From: Bacteroidales bacterium | GTDB lineage: Bacteria; Bacteroidota; Bacteroidia; Bacteroidales; UBA932 | Direction: 5' to 3' | Length of the DNA stretch: 36,807 nt | Assembly (NCBI GenBank): GCA_024398125.1 | Contig: JAKSJO010000024.1 | Span: 1-36,807, forward strand | In this document: positions 9,083 to 21,665 of the stretch, in pieces | How positions within the stretch are numbered: position 1 is the stretch's first letter | How the letters are laid out: the number at the start of each line of letters is the position of its first letter | The notes under the pieces: model-generated | Told to the model about the DNA's origin: nothing | What the model saw: the letters and a program-made list of their open reading frames with translations, nothing else | Database searches by the model: none | Made by a program: the position numbers and the translations under genes

Positions 9083-9262
9083 TCAGTCTGAACCAGTACC
9101 GGCATTCTTTTCGCTGTACTCACGGTTGAGTTCGGCGATTTCTTTCTTGCCGTCTACATAGTCGTCGTAGAACTCGTCATATTCGCCATCGAGGGCTTCC
9201 TTTACGATGGCTATGCGCTCCATCGGAGTCGTATCTTTGATAAGTATGCTCATGTCAGTCAT
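9083..9262 (-). CDS. Small acidic protein of 59 residues
   Basis: An intact 59-codon frame starts at the ATG complementary to 9260-9262 and ends in TGA at 9083-9085. The product begins MTDMSILIKDTTPMERIAIV and continues as a charged helical protein rich in Asp, Glu, Lys and Tyr (EYDEFYDDYVDGKKEIAEL). It has no cysteines or membrane segment. Codon choice (many C- and G-ending codons) matches the native genes of the window rather than the AT-rich helicase 37 bases upstream on the same strand. A convergent hairpin lies after its stop. The function is unknown; I infer a real gene from the frame, codon use and the terminator. Confidence 0.7.
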   Translation of the reverse strand: MTDMSILIKDTTPMERIAIVKEALDGEYDEFYDDYVDGKKEIAELNREYSEKNAGTGSD

Positions 9263-9299
9263 TCTTATATGTCATTATACTAGCCTCTATCATATTTTA

Positions 9300-12200
9300 T
9301 CATTCCGACAAACGTTTCTTTATTATTTTAATCACATTTTGTTCGCTGTCGTTCGTGCTGGTCTTGATGCGAAGCATTTCAATTCCAGAGTCCTTAGCTA
9401 TCGTATCCTTGATGAAATCATTCTTTTTTCTATCTTCTTCTTCGTGTCTGACACCATCGACCTCAATAGCTAGAACCTTTGATTCTGTAGAGACCAGAAA
9501 GTCAAAGTGCGCATGGTTGGCGCAATATTCCCGTTGACAATCAGTCAAGTTATCAATATTCTGCTTTATTTGGTCAACGTTTTTAAGTTCGACATTTCTA
9601 CTTATCGTTTCCTTACTGACAGGCAACGCTCTTTTTTCAATAGCAGCTACTAATGCAATCTCAAGTAAAGGCTCACAATCAGAGTATGTATCTTCTGAAG
9701 AATCCAAAACTTCTCTTATGATTCTCCTCCCCTGCTTGTCCAAGTAATCGAGAATCCTTCTGTCAAACATATAAGGCGTAGTATCATCATACTTATTACA
9801 GAAGGCCTTAAGCAACGCTGTAGGTATACACTTTGGCGAGAAGGACTTCTCTCCAGACGTATTTAGAGACAAATAGTACTTGAGTGCTGAATCGTGATAT
9901 CTATCCGGATTTCCAAAAACAATAAAGGAATGCTTTGCTCTGGAGACAGCAACATTTAACATGGTATTATCCATATCAATAAAACTCATATCCTTATCTT
10001 CGGAACCATATACGGATGAGAAAATGACTATATCAGATTGTGCCCCTTGAAGAGAATGGACAGTATCTATCACCATCCCCTCGAAAGGTGAATTGAAGCT
10101 ACCCCATATCGTCATATATGGCTCTTTTTCATTTTTCTTTTCTAAGGCGTCACGTACAGCCTCCTTTCCCAGTCTTTTGTCAATCTCCTCAAGATACTTT
10201 GTTTCAATGGTTGTCTTTATCGTTTCCTTAATTTTTTCTGCCTGAGATGCAAAAGGAGTAACGATAGCGACTAAATTACCGAGCGTTTTTTGTTTGCCAT
10301 ATAGTGTTTTATAATGACTTTCAATCTTCTTTTTATTCCTAAACAACCAGCTTACGATAGCTTCCGCCTCTTCATCGTTAACTTTTGATCGCGTACCTTC
10401 TACATAATGAGACAGAGATTTGATTGGGATGAACATGAAAGGTTTGAACAGATAATCATTCTGTTCTACAGTCAACACATCCAGGTTCCCATGATATACA
10501 AGTAAATTGCAGTAATCAATAATCTCTTTACGACACCTACGGTGTTCACGCAGAAGAACTCCTTTTTGGCTAAAACCATTGTTCTCGTCATAGATATTGC
10601 ATGAGGACTGGCAGAAGTTGACCATGTTTCCCGTGGAAGAGAACCATCCATAAGGTTTACAATTATCAAATCCATCTGCATCACACGCTTTAGATATCTC
10701 CAGGTTCCCCTTATCCATGCCTTCAGTAAAAGAATAGATTGGCTTCAGCTGCTCCGCATCTCCGAAAATCAAGGCCTTATTTGCAAATGCAAAAGGAGCT
10801 ACACCAAGTTCCGGCAAAGTCTGCCCTGCCTCGTCAAATATGAGGTAATCAGCAAAACTGTACAATGGAACAAGTTCCTTGCCCATGTATGCCATTAATC
10901 TAACTGCAGAATGGATCGTACTGACAAGACATGGGGTAAGCATTGCCATTTTGGTCAGTTCATTCTGCTTTTCCTCCTTTCCCTTCTTTCTACTCTTGCT
11001 CTCATCGGCTGCTAATAGCCACCTTGCCTCCCAATACCTTACAGCCAACTGGAAAGCCTTATATCGATATGTCACATCCAAGAGACATTCTATTCTCTCC
11101 TCATACCCTTCGACATTGTCAAACGTAGCAAAAGACATCATCCCTTCACTGAGATAATCCTTGTGAATCACAAGGTGGTTATCCTTCCCTACAGCATCCA
11201 TAATAGTGTTCCAAAGTGTTTCCTTATCCCTATCTTGATCTTCAAATGTCTTGATAAGGTCAATGGTGCTGACTAGGTCCTCATGTATCCTGTTCTTTAT
11301 CTTTTCAATGTCCTCATACTCATCCCCATAATAAGACTGGGCATTGACAATGTAACTGTCACGGGCCTTTGTTTTTTTGTCGATTATCTTATATTCCGCC
11401 CCCGGGAGCCTTGAAGCAATCTGCTTTTCCCCGACATACATGCGTGTATAATCCTTAGCTTCCTCCTTCCTATTCTTCGCATAACAATAAGTTGCATACC
11501 CGATATCACCACTGATCCAATGGACTGAATCAGAACCGTCATGAGTACTGAAACTGTCAATGATATTGGTAACTGCCTGATTTGTTGATGCGCAACACAA
11601 CGCAATAAATGGTTTTCCCTGTTTGTCAGGAGAATCATTTAGCGCACTCTCGACGATTTTACTTGCTACTACACTTCGTATCATTGTTGTCTTTCCTGTT
11701 CCTGGTGGGCCATTGACAACCATAATATCCTGTGTCTTTTCATTTGACAACCACACATTCAAAGCTTTTCTTTGAGAAGCTGAGAGAGGAAAGTGATTAT
11801 CCATCTGTCCAAAATGAAGCCGGCTAAGAGAGCCGTCTGCCTTCACGGCATTAGAACCAAAACTGAACAGAGATCTCAGGAGAGGAGTCTTCTCCGTATG
11901 GATACTGTTATATAGACTCCTTATATATTTAGAATAGTCATAAAGAACGCCCTCGACTCGGAAAGAAAGTTTTCTGTTGACTCTAAAAGGTTTACATGTG
12001 TATCTGTCGACACTCTTATTAGTCATATTCTTGAAAGCATTCTCCACGAAAGAATAGTATGCCTTCAAATCGTTGTTATCCTTGAGTTGAACAAACTGAT
12101 AGTTAGCCTCAAATAACTTACAATCTGTAAAGACAGGCGGACAATTCTCTTCCAACGAACATATTGGTGTCAGAAACTCTCTGTGAACGAATATATGGAA

Positions 12201-12794
12201 GTCATTGGGTACACTTATCTTCCAGTTTTCTTCATTTTCCTTGCGACTTATCTGGATAAAGAACCAGAAAGGAAAGTAATGATAATTCTTCCCATCCTCC
12301 TTGCGTCCCAAACTAAAGGGCGAAACCGCAATTGTATAATTGTCTTTTAACGCTACTCCCTTGGCAGGTTTTACAATCTTGGATAACTCTTCCCTGCTTA
12401 ATTCCGTCTTTTCTTTAAATGAAGCAAAGTTCAAGGACAACTGCGCACCTCTCTTTTCCTCCCTGGTATCAACTATGGAATAAAACAGACTTCTCCAATA
12501 ATACTCCAACCATGATTTGCAGTCCAGTTCAACCTTGACGTGAGGTTCGGCTTCAGTTATGCTTACTCTCACTCCAATATAGTTTTCTAGATGAAGGGAT
12601 TGTAGATACTTAGCATCAGAATACATTGTAAAAGTCATCAAGCATATCTTGGAAGAGTCATTAGCAATTCTAATGACTAAATTCTTGCCCTCGATGCCGA
12701 TACTGGTAAGTATGCCATCTATTCGCTTTGGTTCATATTTGCTGCGGCCTTTACGCTTAAAGGTACCTTGTTTTATATATACTAGCTCTTCCAT
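9300..12794 (-). CDS. UPF1-like SF1 helicase with C-terminal PD-(D/E)XK-type domain
   Basis: This protein has 1164 residues. After about 340 residues of unrecognised N-terminal region comes a split superfamily 1 helicase core: Walker A GPPGTGKT (362-369), motif II DEAG (654-657), motif III FGDAEQLKP, motif IV LREHRRC, the VTPFASQ segment, motif V VHSLQGAQSDIVIF and motif VI NVAVSRAKHSF. The C-terminus resembles DUF2726/DUF559-type nuclease domains, with Asp1098 in HFDFLV, Glu1111 and Asp1113 in AIEVDG, and His1117. Such helicase-nuclease fusions often act on foreign nucleic acid, so phage defence is a reasonable inference but unproven. The gene is AT-richer than its neighbours and uses more A/T-ending codons, which suggests transfer. 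It stands alone, with its own promoter at 12820-12827. Confidence 0.88.
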   Translation of the reverse strand: MEELVYIKQGTFKRKGRSKYEPKRIDGILTSIGIEGKNLVIRIANDSSKICLMTFTMYSDAKYLQSLHLENYIGVRVSITEAEPHVKVELDCKSWLEYYWRSLFYSIVDTREEKRGAQLSLNFASFKEKTELSREELSKIVKPAKGVALKDNYTIAVSPFSLGRKEDGKNYHYFPFWFFIQISRKENEENWKISVPNDFHIFVHREFLTPICSLEENCPPVFTDCKLFEANYQFVQLKDNNDLKAYYSFVENAFKNMTNKSVDRYTCKPFRVNRKLSFRVEGVLYDYSKYIRSLYNSIHTEKTPLLRSLFSFGSNAVKADGSLSRLHFGQMDNHFPLSASQRKALNVWLSNEKTQDIMVVNGPPGTGKTTMIRSVVASKIVESALNDSPDKQGKPFIALCCASTNQAVTNIIDSFSTHDGSDSVHWISGDIGYATYCYAKNRKEEAKDYTRMYVGEKQIASRLPGAEYKIIDKKTKARDSYIVNAQSYYGDEYEDIEKIKNRIHEDLVSTIDLIKTFEDQDRDKETLWNTIMDAVGKDNHLVIHKDYLSEGMMSFATFDNVEGYEERIECLLDVTYRYKAFQLAVRYWEARWLLAADESKSRKKGKEEKQNELTKMAMLTPCLVSTIHSAVRLMAYMGKELVPLYSFADYLIFDEAGQTLPELGVAPFAFANKALIFGDAEQLKPIYSFTEGMDKGNLEISKACDADGFDNCKPYGWFSSTGNMVNFCQSSCNIYDENNGFSQKGVLLREHRRCRKEIIDYCNLLVYHGNLDVLTVEQNDYLFKPFMFIPIKSLSHYVEGTRSKVNDEEAEAIVSWLFRNKKKIESHYKTLYGKQKTLGNLVAIVTPFASQAEKIKETIKTTIETKYLEEIDKRLGKEAVRDALEKKNEKEPYMTIWGSFNSPFEGMVIDTVHSLQGAQSDIVIFSSVYGSEDKDMSFIDMDNTMLNVAVSRAKHSFIVFGNPDRYHDSALKYYLSLNTSGEKSFSPKCIPTALLKAFCNKYDDTTPYMFDRRILDYLDKQGRRIIREVLDSSEDTYSDCEPLLEIALVAAIEKRALPVSKETISRNVELKNVDQIKQNIDNLTDCQREYCANHAHFDFLVSTESKVLAIEVDGVRHEEEDRKKNDFIKDTIAKDSGIEMLRIKTSTNDSEQNVIKIIKKRLSE

Positions 12795-12819
12795 ATAGGT
12801 TAATATCGGTAGATTATAA

Positions 12820-12850
12820 CAAATATAGCTATATTTACATTGTTTAAATA
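12820..12850. promoter_or_regulatory. Divergent promoter region with a 16-base palindrome
   Basis: On the minus strand 12820-12827 reads TATATTTG, an exact Bacteroidota -7 element, placed 25 bases before the helicase start. A TTTA follows at about the -33 distance (12845-12848, 17-base gap). On the plus strand 12830-12837 reads TATATTTA, facing the GH9 gene. The two elements overlap in the perfect palindrome AAATATAGCTATATTT (12821-12836), which could also serve as an operator. Confidence 0.6.
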
Positions 12851-12860
12851 ACGTTATGAC

Positions 12861-14285
12861 ATGAAACTAAGAAAGTCATTAGAAGCAATGATAAGCATCT
12901 ACGCAGTTGCAGCAGGAAGCGGAATACTCAGCAGCTGTTCCCAGAAGCCCGAATATGCAAATGAATTCCGCACAGCAACACGCGCCTTTTATCTCTGGCG
13001 CTGCGGGATGCCCGTAGAAGACGACTACAACGGCAACCACTACCATCATGATGCCTGCCATCTCGACGACGGCTACAGCGCATACATGGATATGGATTCC
13101 GTGAAGCTTGACCCTAAGGTACGTGAAGCATACGACATGGGCCATGACGGCACAGGTGGCTGGCATGACGCCGGTGACTACGGCAAGTACACCGTCAACG
13201 CCGGCATCACCGTCGGTTCCCTCTTCTACGCGTGGAATCACTTCGGCGACAAGATCAATAAGATCGCTCTCGACCTTCCGGACACAGCTCCAGGCTATCC
13301 TGAATTCCTAAAAGAGATCAAGTGGGAAACCGATTTCCTCCTCAAGATGGAATACCCTGACGGCACAGGCCGTGTCGCTCACAAGCTCACACGAGTTGCC
13401 TTCGCTCCATTCATCATGCCTGAGGAAGACGATGGCAAACGTTACTACACCGTATGGAGTTCGGCAGCCACTGCAGACTATGCAGCCATGATGGCAATGT
13501 CTGCCCGCTATTTCGCTCCTTACGACAAGCCATACGCCCAGAAATGCTACGAGGCGGCCAACAGAAGCTACAATTTTCTCCTCGGCCACCCGGAAGACAA
13601 ACGTCACATCCAGGGCGACTTCGAGACAGGAGCCTACGGAACCACCGATCCCGACGACAGGCTCTGGGCTGCGGCGGAGATGTGGGAGACCACAGGAAAC
13701 GAGAGAATGCTGAAAGACCTCGAGGAGCGCATCCGCAATGAGCGCGACATAGTTGACAACGACTGGGACTGGGGAAATGTCGCAAACCTCGGTGTCTATA
13801 CTTATGCACTCTCACAGCGCGAAGGACGTGATCCTGAGCTTCTGGCAAAGGTAAAGGAAGCTATTATCGCCGATGCTGACAGTCTTGTTGCCCGCGCCGC
13901 AAGAGACGAATACGGCCGTGCGATGCAGCGCTTCTACTGGGGCTGCAACGGTACTGCGGCAAGACAGGCTATCAATCTTCACGTTGCAGATATGATATCG
14001 CCAAATCCAGCGTACAAGGAAACCATCAAGGGAATAGCAAGGTATCTCCTCGGCAATAACGTTTATGGCCGATCATTCGTGACTGGACTTGGCATCAACC
14101 CTCCTATGCATCCTCATGACAGACGCAGCGGTGCTGACGGAATCGAAGATCCATGGCCGGGATATCTCGTCGGTGGAGGCCACAGCGCCACAGACTGGGT
14201 CGATGACCAGGAGGATTACAGCCGCAACGAGATTGCCATCAACTGGCAGGCCGGTCTGGTCTATCTCCTAGCCGCAACCCTCTAG
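12861..14285 (+). CDS. GH9 endoglucanase/cellodextrinase-family lipoprotein
   Basis: The 474-residue protein has a signal peptide ending in the lipobox LSSC and a single (alpha/alpha)6 GH9 catalytic domain. The catalytic acids are visible: Asp103 and Asp106 in GGWHDAGDYGKY, and Glu457 in YSRNEIAINWQAG, the GH9 C-terminal signature. The family segments DDRLWAAAEMWETTG and VTGLGINPPMHPHDR are also present. It lacks a clear N-terminal immunoglobulin-like domain and any carbohydrate-binding module, which favours short beta-glucans over crystalline cellulose. It starts from the palindromic divergent region shared with the helicase. The DUF1295 gene follows after 39 bases without a terminator. The exact linkage specificity is not known. 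Confidence 0.93.
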   Translation: MKLRKSLEAMISIYAVAAGSGILSSCSQKPEYANEFRTATRAFYLWRCGMPVEDDYNGNHYHHDACHLDDGYSAYMDMDSVKLDPKVREAYDMGHDGTGGWHDAGDYGKYTVNAGITVGSLFYAWNHFGDKINKIALDLPDTAPGYPEFLKEIKWETDFLLKMEYPDGTGRVAHKLTRVAFAPFIMPEEDDGKRYYTVWSSAATADYAAMMAMSARYFAPYDKPYAQKCYEAANRSYNFLLGHPEDKRHIQGDFETGAYGTTDPDDRLWAAAEMWETTGNERMLKDLEERIRNERDIVDNDWDWGNVANLGVYTYALSQREGRDPELLAKVKEAIIADADSLVARAARDEYGRAMQRFYWGCNGTAARQAINLHVADMISPNPAYKETIKGIARYLLGNNVYGRSFVTGLGINPPMHPHDRRSGADGIEDPWPGYLVGGGHSATDWVDDQEDYSRNEIAINWQAGLVYLLAATL

Positions 14286-14324
14286 CCACTTCTTCACAAA
14301 CCGAAACCAACCAACAACCGTACT

Positions 14325-15185
14325 ATGACCTTATTGCTATCCAATCTCCAGATGGAGATATTTCACGTCCTGGCTGCGATCTGCTTCTGCAGTTTCCTCT
14401 TCTGTTTCATTGTTGGAGAGCTGACTCTCAACAACAGCCAGATGGACAAGCTCTGGAGCATCCTTCCGCCTGTCTATGTGTGGGTGATTGCTGCAATGGG
14501 TGGAATGACACCCCGTCTTATCGTGATGGCCGTCCTTGCAACCATCTGGGGCGCTAGACTCACCTACAACTTCGGAAGGAAAGGAGCGTATTCAATCAAG
14601 TTCTGGAGCGGAGAGGAAGACTACAGATGGAAATTCCTCCGCGGCACCAAGTATTTCAAGTCCAGGGCCGTATGGGCTCTGTTCGACTTCCTGTTCATCT
14701 CCATCTACCAGAATGTGCTCGTATTGCTGACCACACTTCCAGCCCTAGCAGCAGTTGGTTCTACCAATGCCTTTGGATGGGTAGATGTACTCGCGACAAT
14801 CCTGACCGCTTCATTCATTCTCCTCGAGACAGTTGCAGACGAGCAGCAGTGGAAGTTCCAGACCACGAAGTGGAACATGATCAACGCCGGACGCAAGCTC
14901 GACGAGCTTCCTGAGCCATACAAAAAGGGTTTCAACACCAAGGGCCTCTGGGCAATCAGCCGCCATCCGAACTATCTTGGCGAGCAGGGAACCTGGATTT
15001 CGTTTTACATCTTCAGCATCGGTGCCGGTGTCGGCATTCTCAACTGGAGTGTCGTCGGAGCCGCATTGCTTGTGATGCTGTTCTTCGGAAGCGCATGGCT
15101 CGGCGAAATGATAACCTCTTCCAAGTATCCTGCATACGCAGACTACAAGAAGAAGGTCTCAAAGTTCATCCCGACAAGGTTCTAG
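14325..15185 (+). CDS. DUF1295 membrane protein (steroid 5-alpha-reductase-like)
   Basis: This 286-residue integral membrane protein has several hydrophobic helices (for example residues 11-32, 46-75, 120-170 and 235-262). It carries the signature WAISRHPNYLGEQGTWISFY near residues 207-226, shared by DUF1295 proteins and the isoprenylcysteine methyltransferase/5-alpha-reductase fold. The WGARLTYNFGRKG segment near 73-85 is also typical. Members are predicted NADPH-dependent reductases or methyltransferases of lipids; the real substrate is unknown. It follows the GH9 gene but shares no obvious function with it. Its end lies only 18 bases from the convergent GH13 gene, with no hairpin between them. 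Confidence 0.87.
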   Translation: MTLLLSNLQMEIFHVLAAICFCSFLFCFIVGELTLNNSQMDKLWSILPPVYVWVIAAMGGMTPRLIVMAVLATIWGARLTYNFGRKGAYSIKFWSGEEDYRWKFLRGTKYFKSRAVWALFDFLFISIYQNVLVLLTTLPALAAVGSTNAFGWVDVLATILTASFILLETVADEQQWKFQTTKWNMINAGRKLDELPEPYKKGFNTKGLWAISRHPNYLGEQGTWISFYIFSIGAGVGILNWSVVGAALLVMLFFGSAWLGEMITSSKYPAYADYKKKVSKFIPTRF

Positions 15186-15203
15186 TGATCTTCCGTTGAA
15201 ATA

Positions 15204-16931
15204 TCAGAACTTATAGATAGTCGCAGAACATCCTGCGGCTATTATTTTATCCTCTGTCTTGCCGAGCTTGTAACTCTGCTTTTTGCCGGTTCCTCCAATC
15301 ACCTTTGGCTGGGTGCCTTCGGTAGGTATGGAAGCAGATACCTGCTTTGCCGACGGGTTGATGACAACGAGACAACGGGACTCCCCTTCTCCTCTCTGAT
15401 AGATCATCGGATACGGCTGTTCGAGACTTGAGACAAGCTTCCAATCCGCGTCTGCGCCGAGCGCCTTGAATTCCTTTCTGAGCTCAAGGAGACCCTTGAC
15501 ATAGTTCAGAAGCGAGTTCGGGTCAGCCTGTTCAGACTCGACAGTTCTTCTTGATGGATCCGGATCCTGTGGAAGATAGAGCTTCTCAGTCGCAGCGGTC
15601 GAGAAACCGGCATTATTGGACGAGTCCCATAGCATAGGGATGCGTGTGCCGCAACGGCCACCACCACCCTCGACAGCCGGAACACCGGCGATATGCTTGA
15701 GACCGATCTCGTCACCATAGTACATGAATGGCACGCCCGGCATCGTCAGGAAGAAGGTCATCGCGACCTTGAGCTGGTCAGTGGAGGTACGGGCTCCATC
15801 ACAGAGACGGTTGAAATCGTGATTGCCTGAAGGCATGCTGACATATCCCTTGCCCTTTACAGCCTCGTACTGGAACGTGTAGAGGTCATACCATGTCTTC
15901 AGTTCTCCCTTGCCTTCAAGGTCAAAATATGGATAAACAGGACCGTTTCCAGCGCCACGTCCTCTCCTGTTATAGAAGAAAAGCGATGAGTAGTTGTATG
16001 TGCCGTCATGGCAGAAGAAGTCGATGTTGAAATCAGCTGCAATCGACTGTGAAGGATTGAACCATTCTGCAATCAGGAGGTTCTCTGGATAGTTCTCGTG
16101 GAACCATTTTGCAAGATCTTCCTTCCAGAGCTTTATTGTCGCTGACTTGTCAAAGTCATTCTTGACCAGACTGGCTGCCATGTCCACTCTGAATCCATCA
16201 ACGCCCTTGTCCATCCAGAACTGCATTATGTTCTTGAGTTCTCTGCGCATCGCCATAGGTCCCGGAGCATCTACGGCCTGCTCCCATGGATGTTCAGGAT
16301 CCGGATTCGCGAAGCCGAAGTTCAGTGCAGGCTGGGTGTCAAAGAAGTTCTTGATATAGTATGGGCCACGCGGAGCATCAGACTTGACGAACTTGGAGAT
16401 TATTCCGGCAGAAGAATTCATCAGCGCGTAATAGTCCTGAGGGCCGTCAGATGCCGGCATCTCAGGCTTGAACGAAGGCCAGATATAATAGTCGCTGTAG
16501 CGGAGATTTGCCGCCTCCTGGCTCTGCTTGAACCATTCGCTCTGGTCGGAAGAATGGCCGGCGACAAGGTCCAAAATCACCTTGATACCGAGAGAATGGG
16601 CCTTCTCGACAAGGTTGACGAGGTCTGTGTTGGTGCCGAAACGTGGGTCGACCTTGTAGAAGTCGATGACATCGTAACCGCCATCAGTCCAGCCGGACAC
16701 AAATATCGGATTCATCCAGATAGCAGTCACACCAACCGACTTGATATATTCCAGACGTGAGGCAATGCCCGGCAGATCGCCGATACCATTGCCATCGCTG
16801 TCCTGGAAAGAGGATGGATATATCTGATAAACCACCGCATCACTCAACCATGATGGCTGTCCCGGTTTCTGTGCTGATGCAGTTAGCGACATGGCTGCCG
16901 CCAGCGCTATGGTAAGAATTCTTCTGGTCAT
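15204..16931 (-). CDS. GH13 alpha-amylase/alpha-glucosidase-family enzyme, secreted
   Basis: The 575-residue protein has a cleavable signal peptide (MTRRILTIALAAAMSLTASA) and a GH13 (beta/alpha)8 barrel. Conserved regions appear in order: AVVYQIYPSSFQDSDGNGIG, GIKVILDLVAGHSSD, DGFRVDMA (nucleophile Asp), NLLIAEWF (acid Glu) and PSGNHDFNR (third Asp). A C-terminal beta domain follows with LVVINPSAKQVSASIP. The opening pattern is that of oligo-1,6-glucosidase and alpha-glucosidase relatives rather than a classic endo-amylase, so a periplasmic alpha-glucosidase is likely. I chose the ATG at 16931 because the in-frame ATG at 16946 would lie almost on the transcription start predicted from the promoter at 16956-16986. 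Confidence 0.92.
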   Translation of the reverse strand: MTRRILTIALAAAMSLTASAQKPGQPSWLSDAVVYQIYPSSFQDSDGNGIGDLPGIASRLEYIKSVGVTAIWMNPIFVSGWTDGGYDVIDFYKVDPRFGTNTDLVNLVEKAHSLGIKVILDLVAGHSSDQSEWFKQSQEAANLRYSDYYIWPSFKPEMPASDGPQDYYALMNSSAGIISKFVKSDAPRGPYYIKNFFDTQPALNFGFANPDPEHPWEQAVDAPGPMAMRRELKNIMQFWMDKGVDGFRVDMAASLVKNDFDKSATIKLWKEDLAKWFHENYPENLLIAEWFNPSQSIAADFNIDFFCHDGTYNYSSLFFYNRRGRGAGNGPVYPYFDLEGKGELKTWYDLYTFQYEAVKGKGYVSMPSGNHDFNRLCDGARTSTDQLKVAMTFFLTMPGVPFMYYGDEIGLKHIAGVPAVEGGGGRCGTRIPMLWDSSNNAGFSTAATEKLYLPQDPDPSRRTVESEQADPNSLLNYVKGLLELRKEFKALGADADWKLVSSLEQPYPMIYQRGEGESRCLVVINPSAKQVSASIPTEGTQPKVIGGTGKKQSYKLGKTEDKIIAAGCSATIYKF

Positions 16932-16955
16932 AGTTTCAATTATCAACGATGAAGG

Positions 16956-16986
16956 TAAATATAGTCATCGTGAGACTAAATAACAA
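16956..16986 (-). promoter_or_regulatory. Bacteroidota-type promoter of the GH13 gene
   Basis: On the minus strand TTG at 16984-16986 is separated by 20 bases from TATATTTA at 16956-16963. This fits the -33/-7 layout of Bacteroidota housekeeping promoters, with the last base of the -7 consensus changed from G to A. Confidence 0.6.
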
Positions 16987-17048
16987 GCAATCCTTGGAGT
17001 TGATGATAATAATCAGTAAGTTTGATTGGTAAATGGAACATATCAGGA

Positions 17049-17597
17049 ATGCTCAGCATAAACAGACTTAAAAGAGAATCACAGGACAGGCCAGAGGTAG
17101 AGAATCTCTATTTCAGCGCTTTTCCCGAGATTGAACGCCATACCCTCGACGAATTGTTCGAAGGATGCGATACCGGCAAGGCTGAATGGCTTGTATTCAA
17201 GGATGGTGAAGAATTCATCGGACTTGCCTACATGATAATCAACGACGGAATAGCGTTCATCCTCTATCTGGCAGTGGAAGAAAGCCACAGGAACAGAGGC
17301 TATGGTTCTGCCATTCTCCGGGAGATTTCAAGTCTGTACGAAGGCATGGAGGAAGTTCTCCTCATGGAAAGTCTCTATGAAGAATGTGACAACATGGACA
17401 TACGCATACGCCGCAAGGGATTCTACATGAGGAACGGTTTCCATGATACAGGATACATCCAATCGACATGCGAAGGCCAGGCTCTGTTCGACATTCTGTC
17501 CACGCGGGAGGATTTCAGTACGGAAAGATGGCAGACCTTCAGCGACCACTACCCCATGGAATCATATATGGACGATTATTACAAGGCAAAAGAATAG
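17049..17597 (+). CDS. GNAT-family N-acetyltransferase
   Basis: The protein is 182 residues from the ATG chosen here; an ATG at 17022 would add nine residues. It has the GNAT fold core: a strand FIGLAYMIINDGIAFILYLAV, then the acetyl-CoA pyrophosphate-binding loop HRNRGYGSAIL (R-x-x-G-x-G), then the RKGFYMRNGF segment before the last strand. The acceptor substrate is unknown. It is a single-gene unit: a divergent GH13 gene lies upstream and a terminator directly overlaps its stop codon. Confidence 0.87.
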   Translation: MLSINRLKRESQDRPEVENLYFSAFPEIERHTLDELFEGCDTGKAEWLVFKDGEEFIGLAYMIINDGIAFILYLAVEESHRNRGYGSAILREISSLYEGMEEVLLMESLYEECDNMDIRIRRKGFYMRNGFHDTGYIQSTCEGQALFDILSTREDFSTERWQTFSDHYPMESYMDDYYKAKE

Positions 17598-17630
17598 GGA
17601 GAGACTCGTATTGAATCTCTCCCCTTTTTA
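17597..17630 (+). terminator. Intrinsic terminator after the acetyltransferase gene
   Basis: An 8-base-pair stem (17597-17604 with 17616-17623) and an 11-base loop precede a T-run at 17625-17629. The stem begins on the last base of the stop codon. Read on the minus strand it may also help to end thiC transcription. Confidence 0.75.
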
Positions 17631-17644
17631 TTCTTCAAGAAGCC

Positions 17645-21594
<3,950 letters not shown>

Positions 21595-21665
21595 GAATGC
21601 ACTTTTATAATTCAGCAGATCGGCCTTCGAAGCGGATCTTATACAATTGTCTATAACTAGGAATC

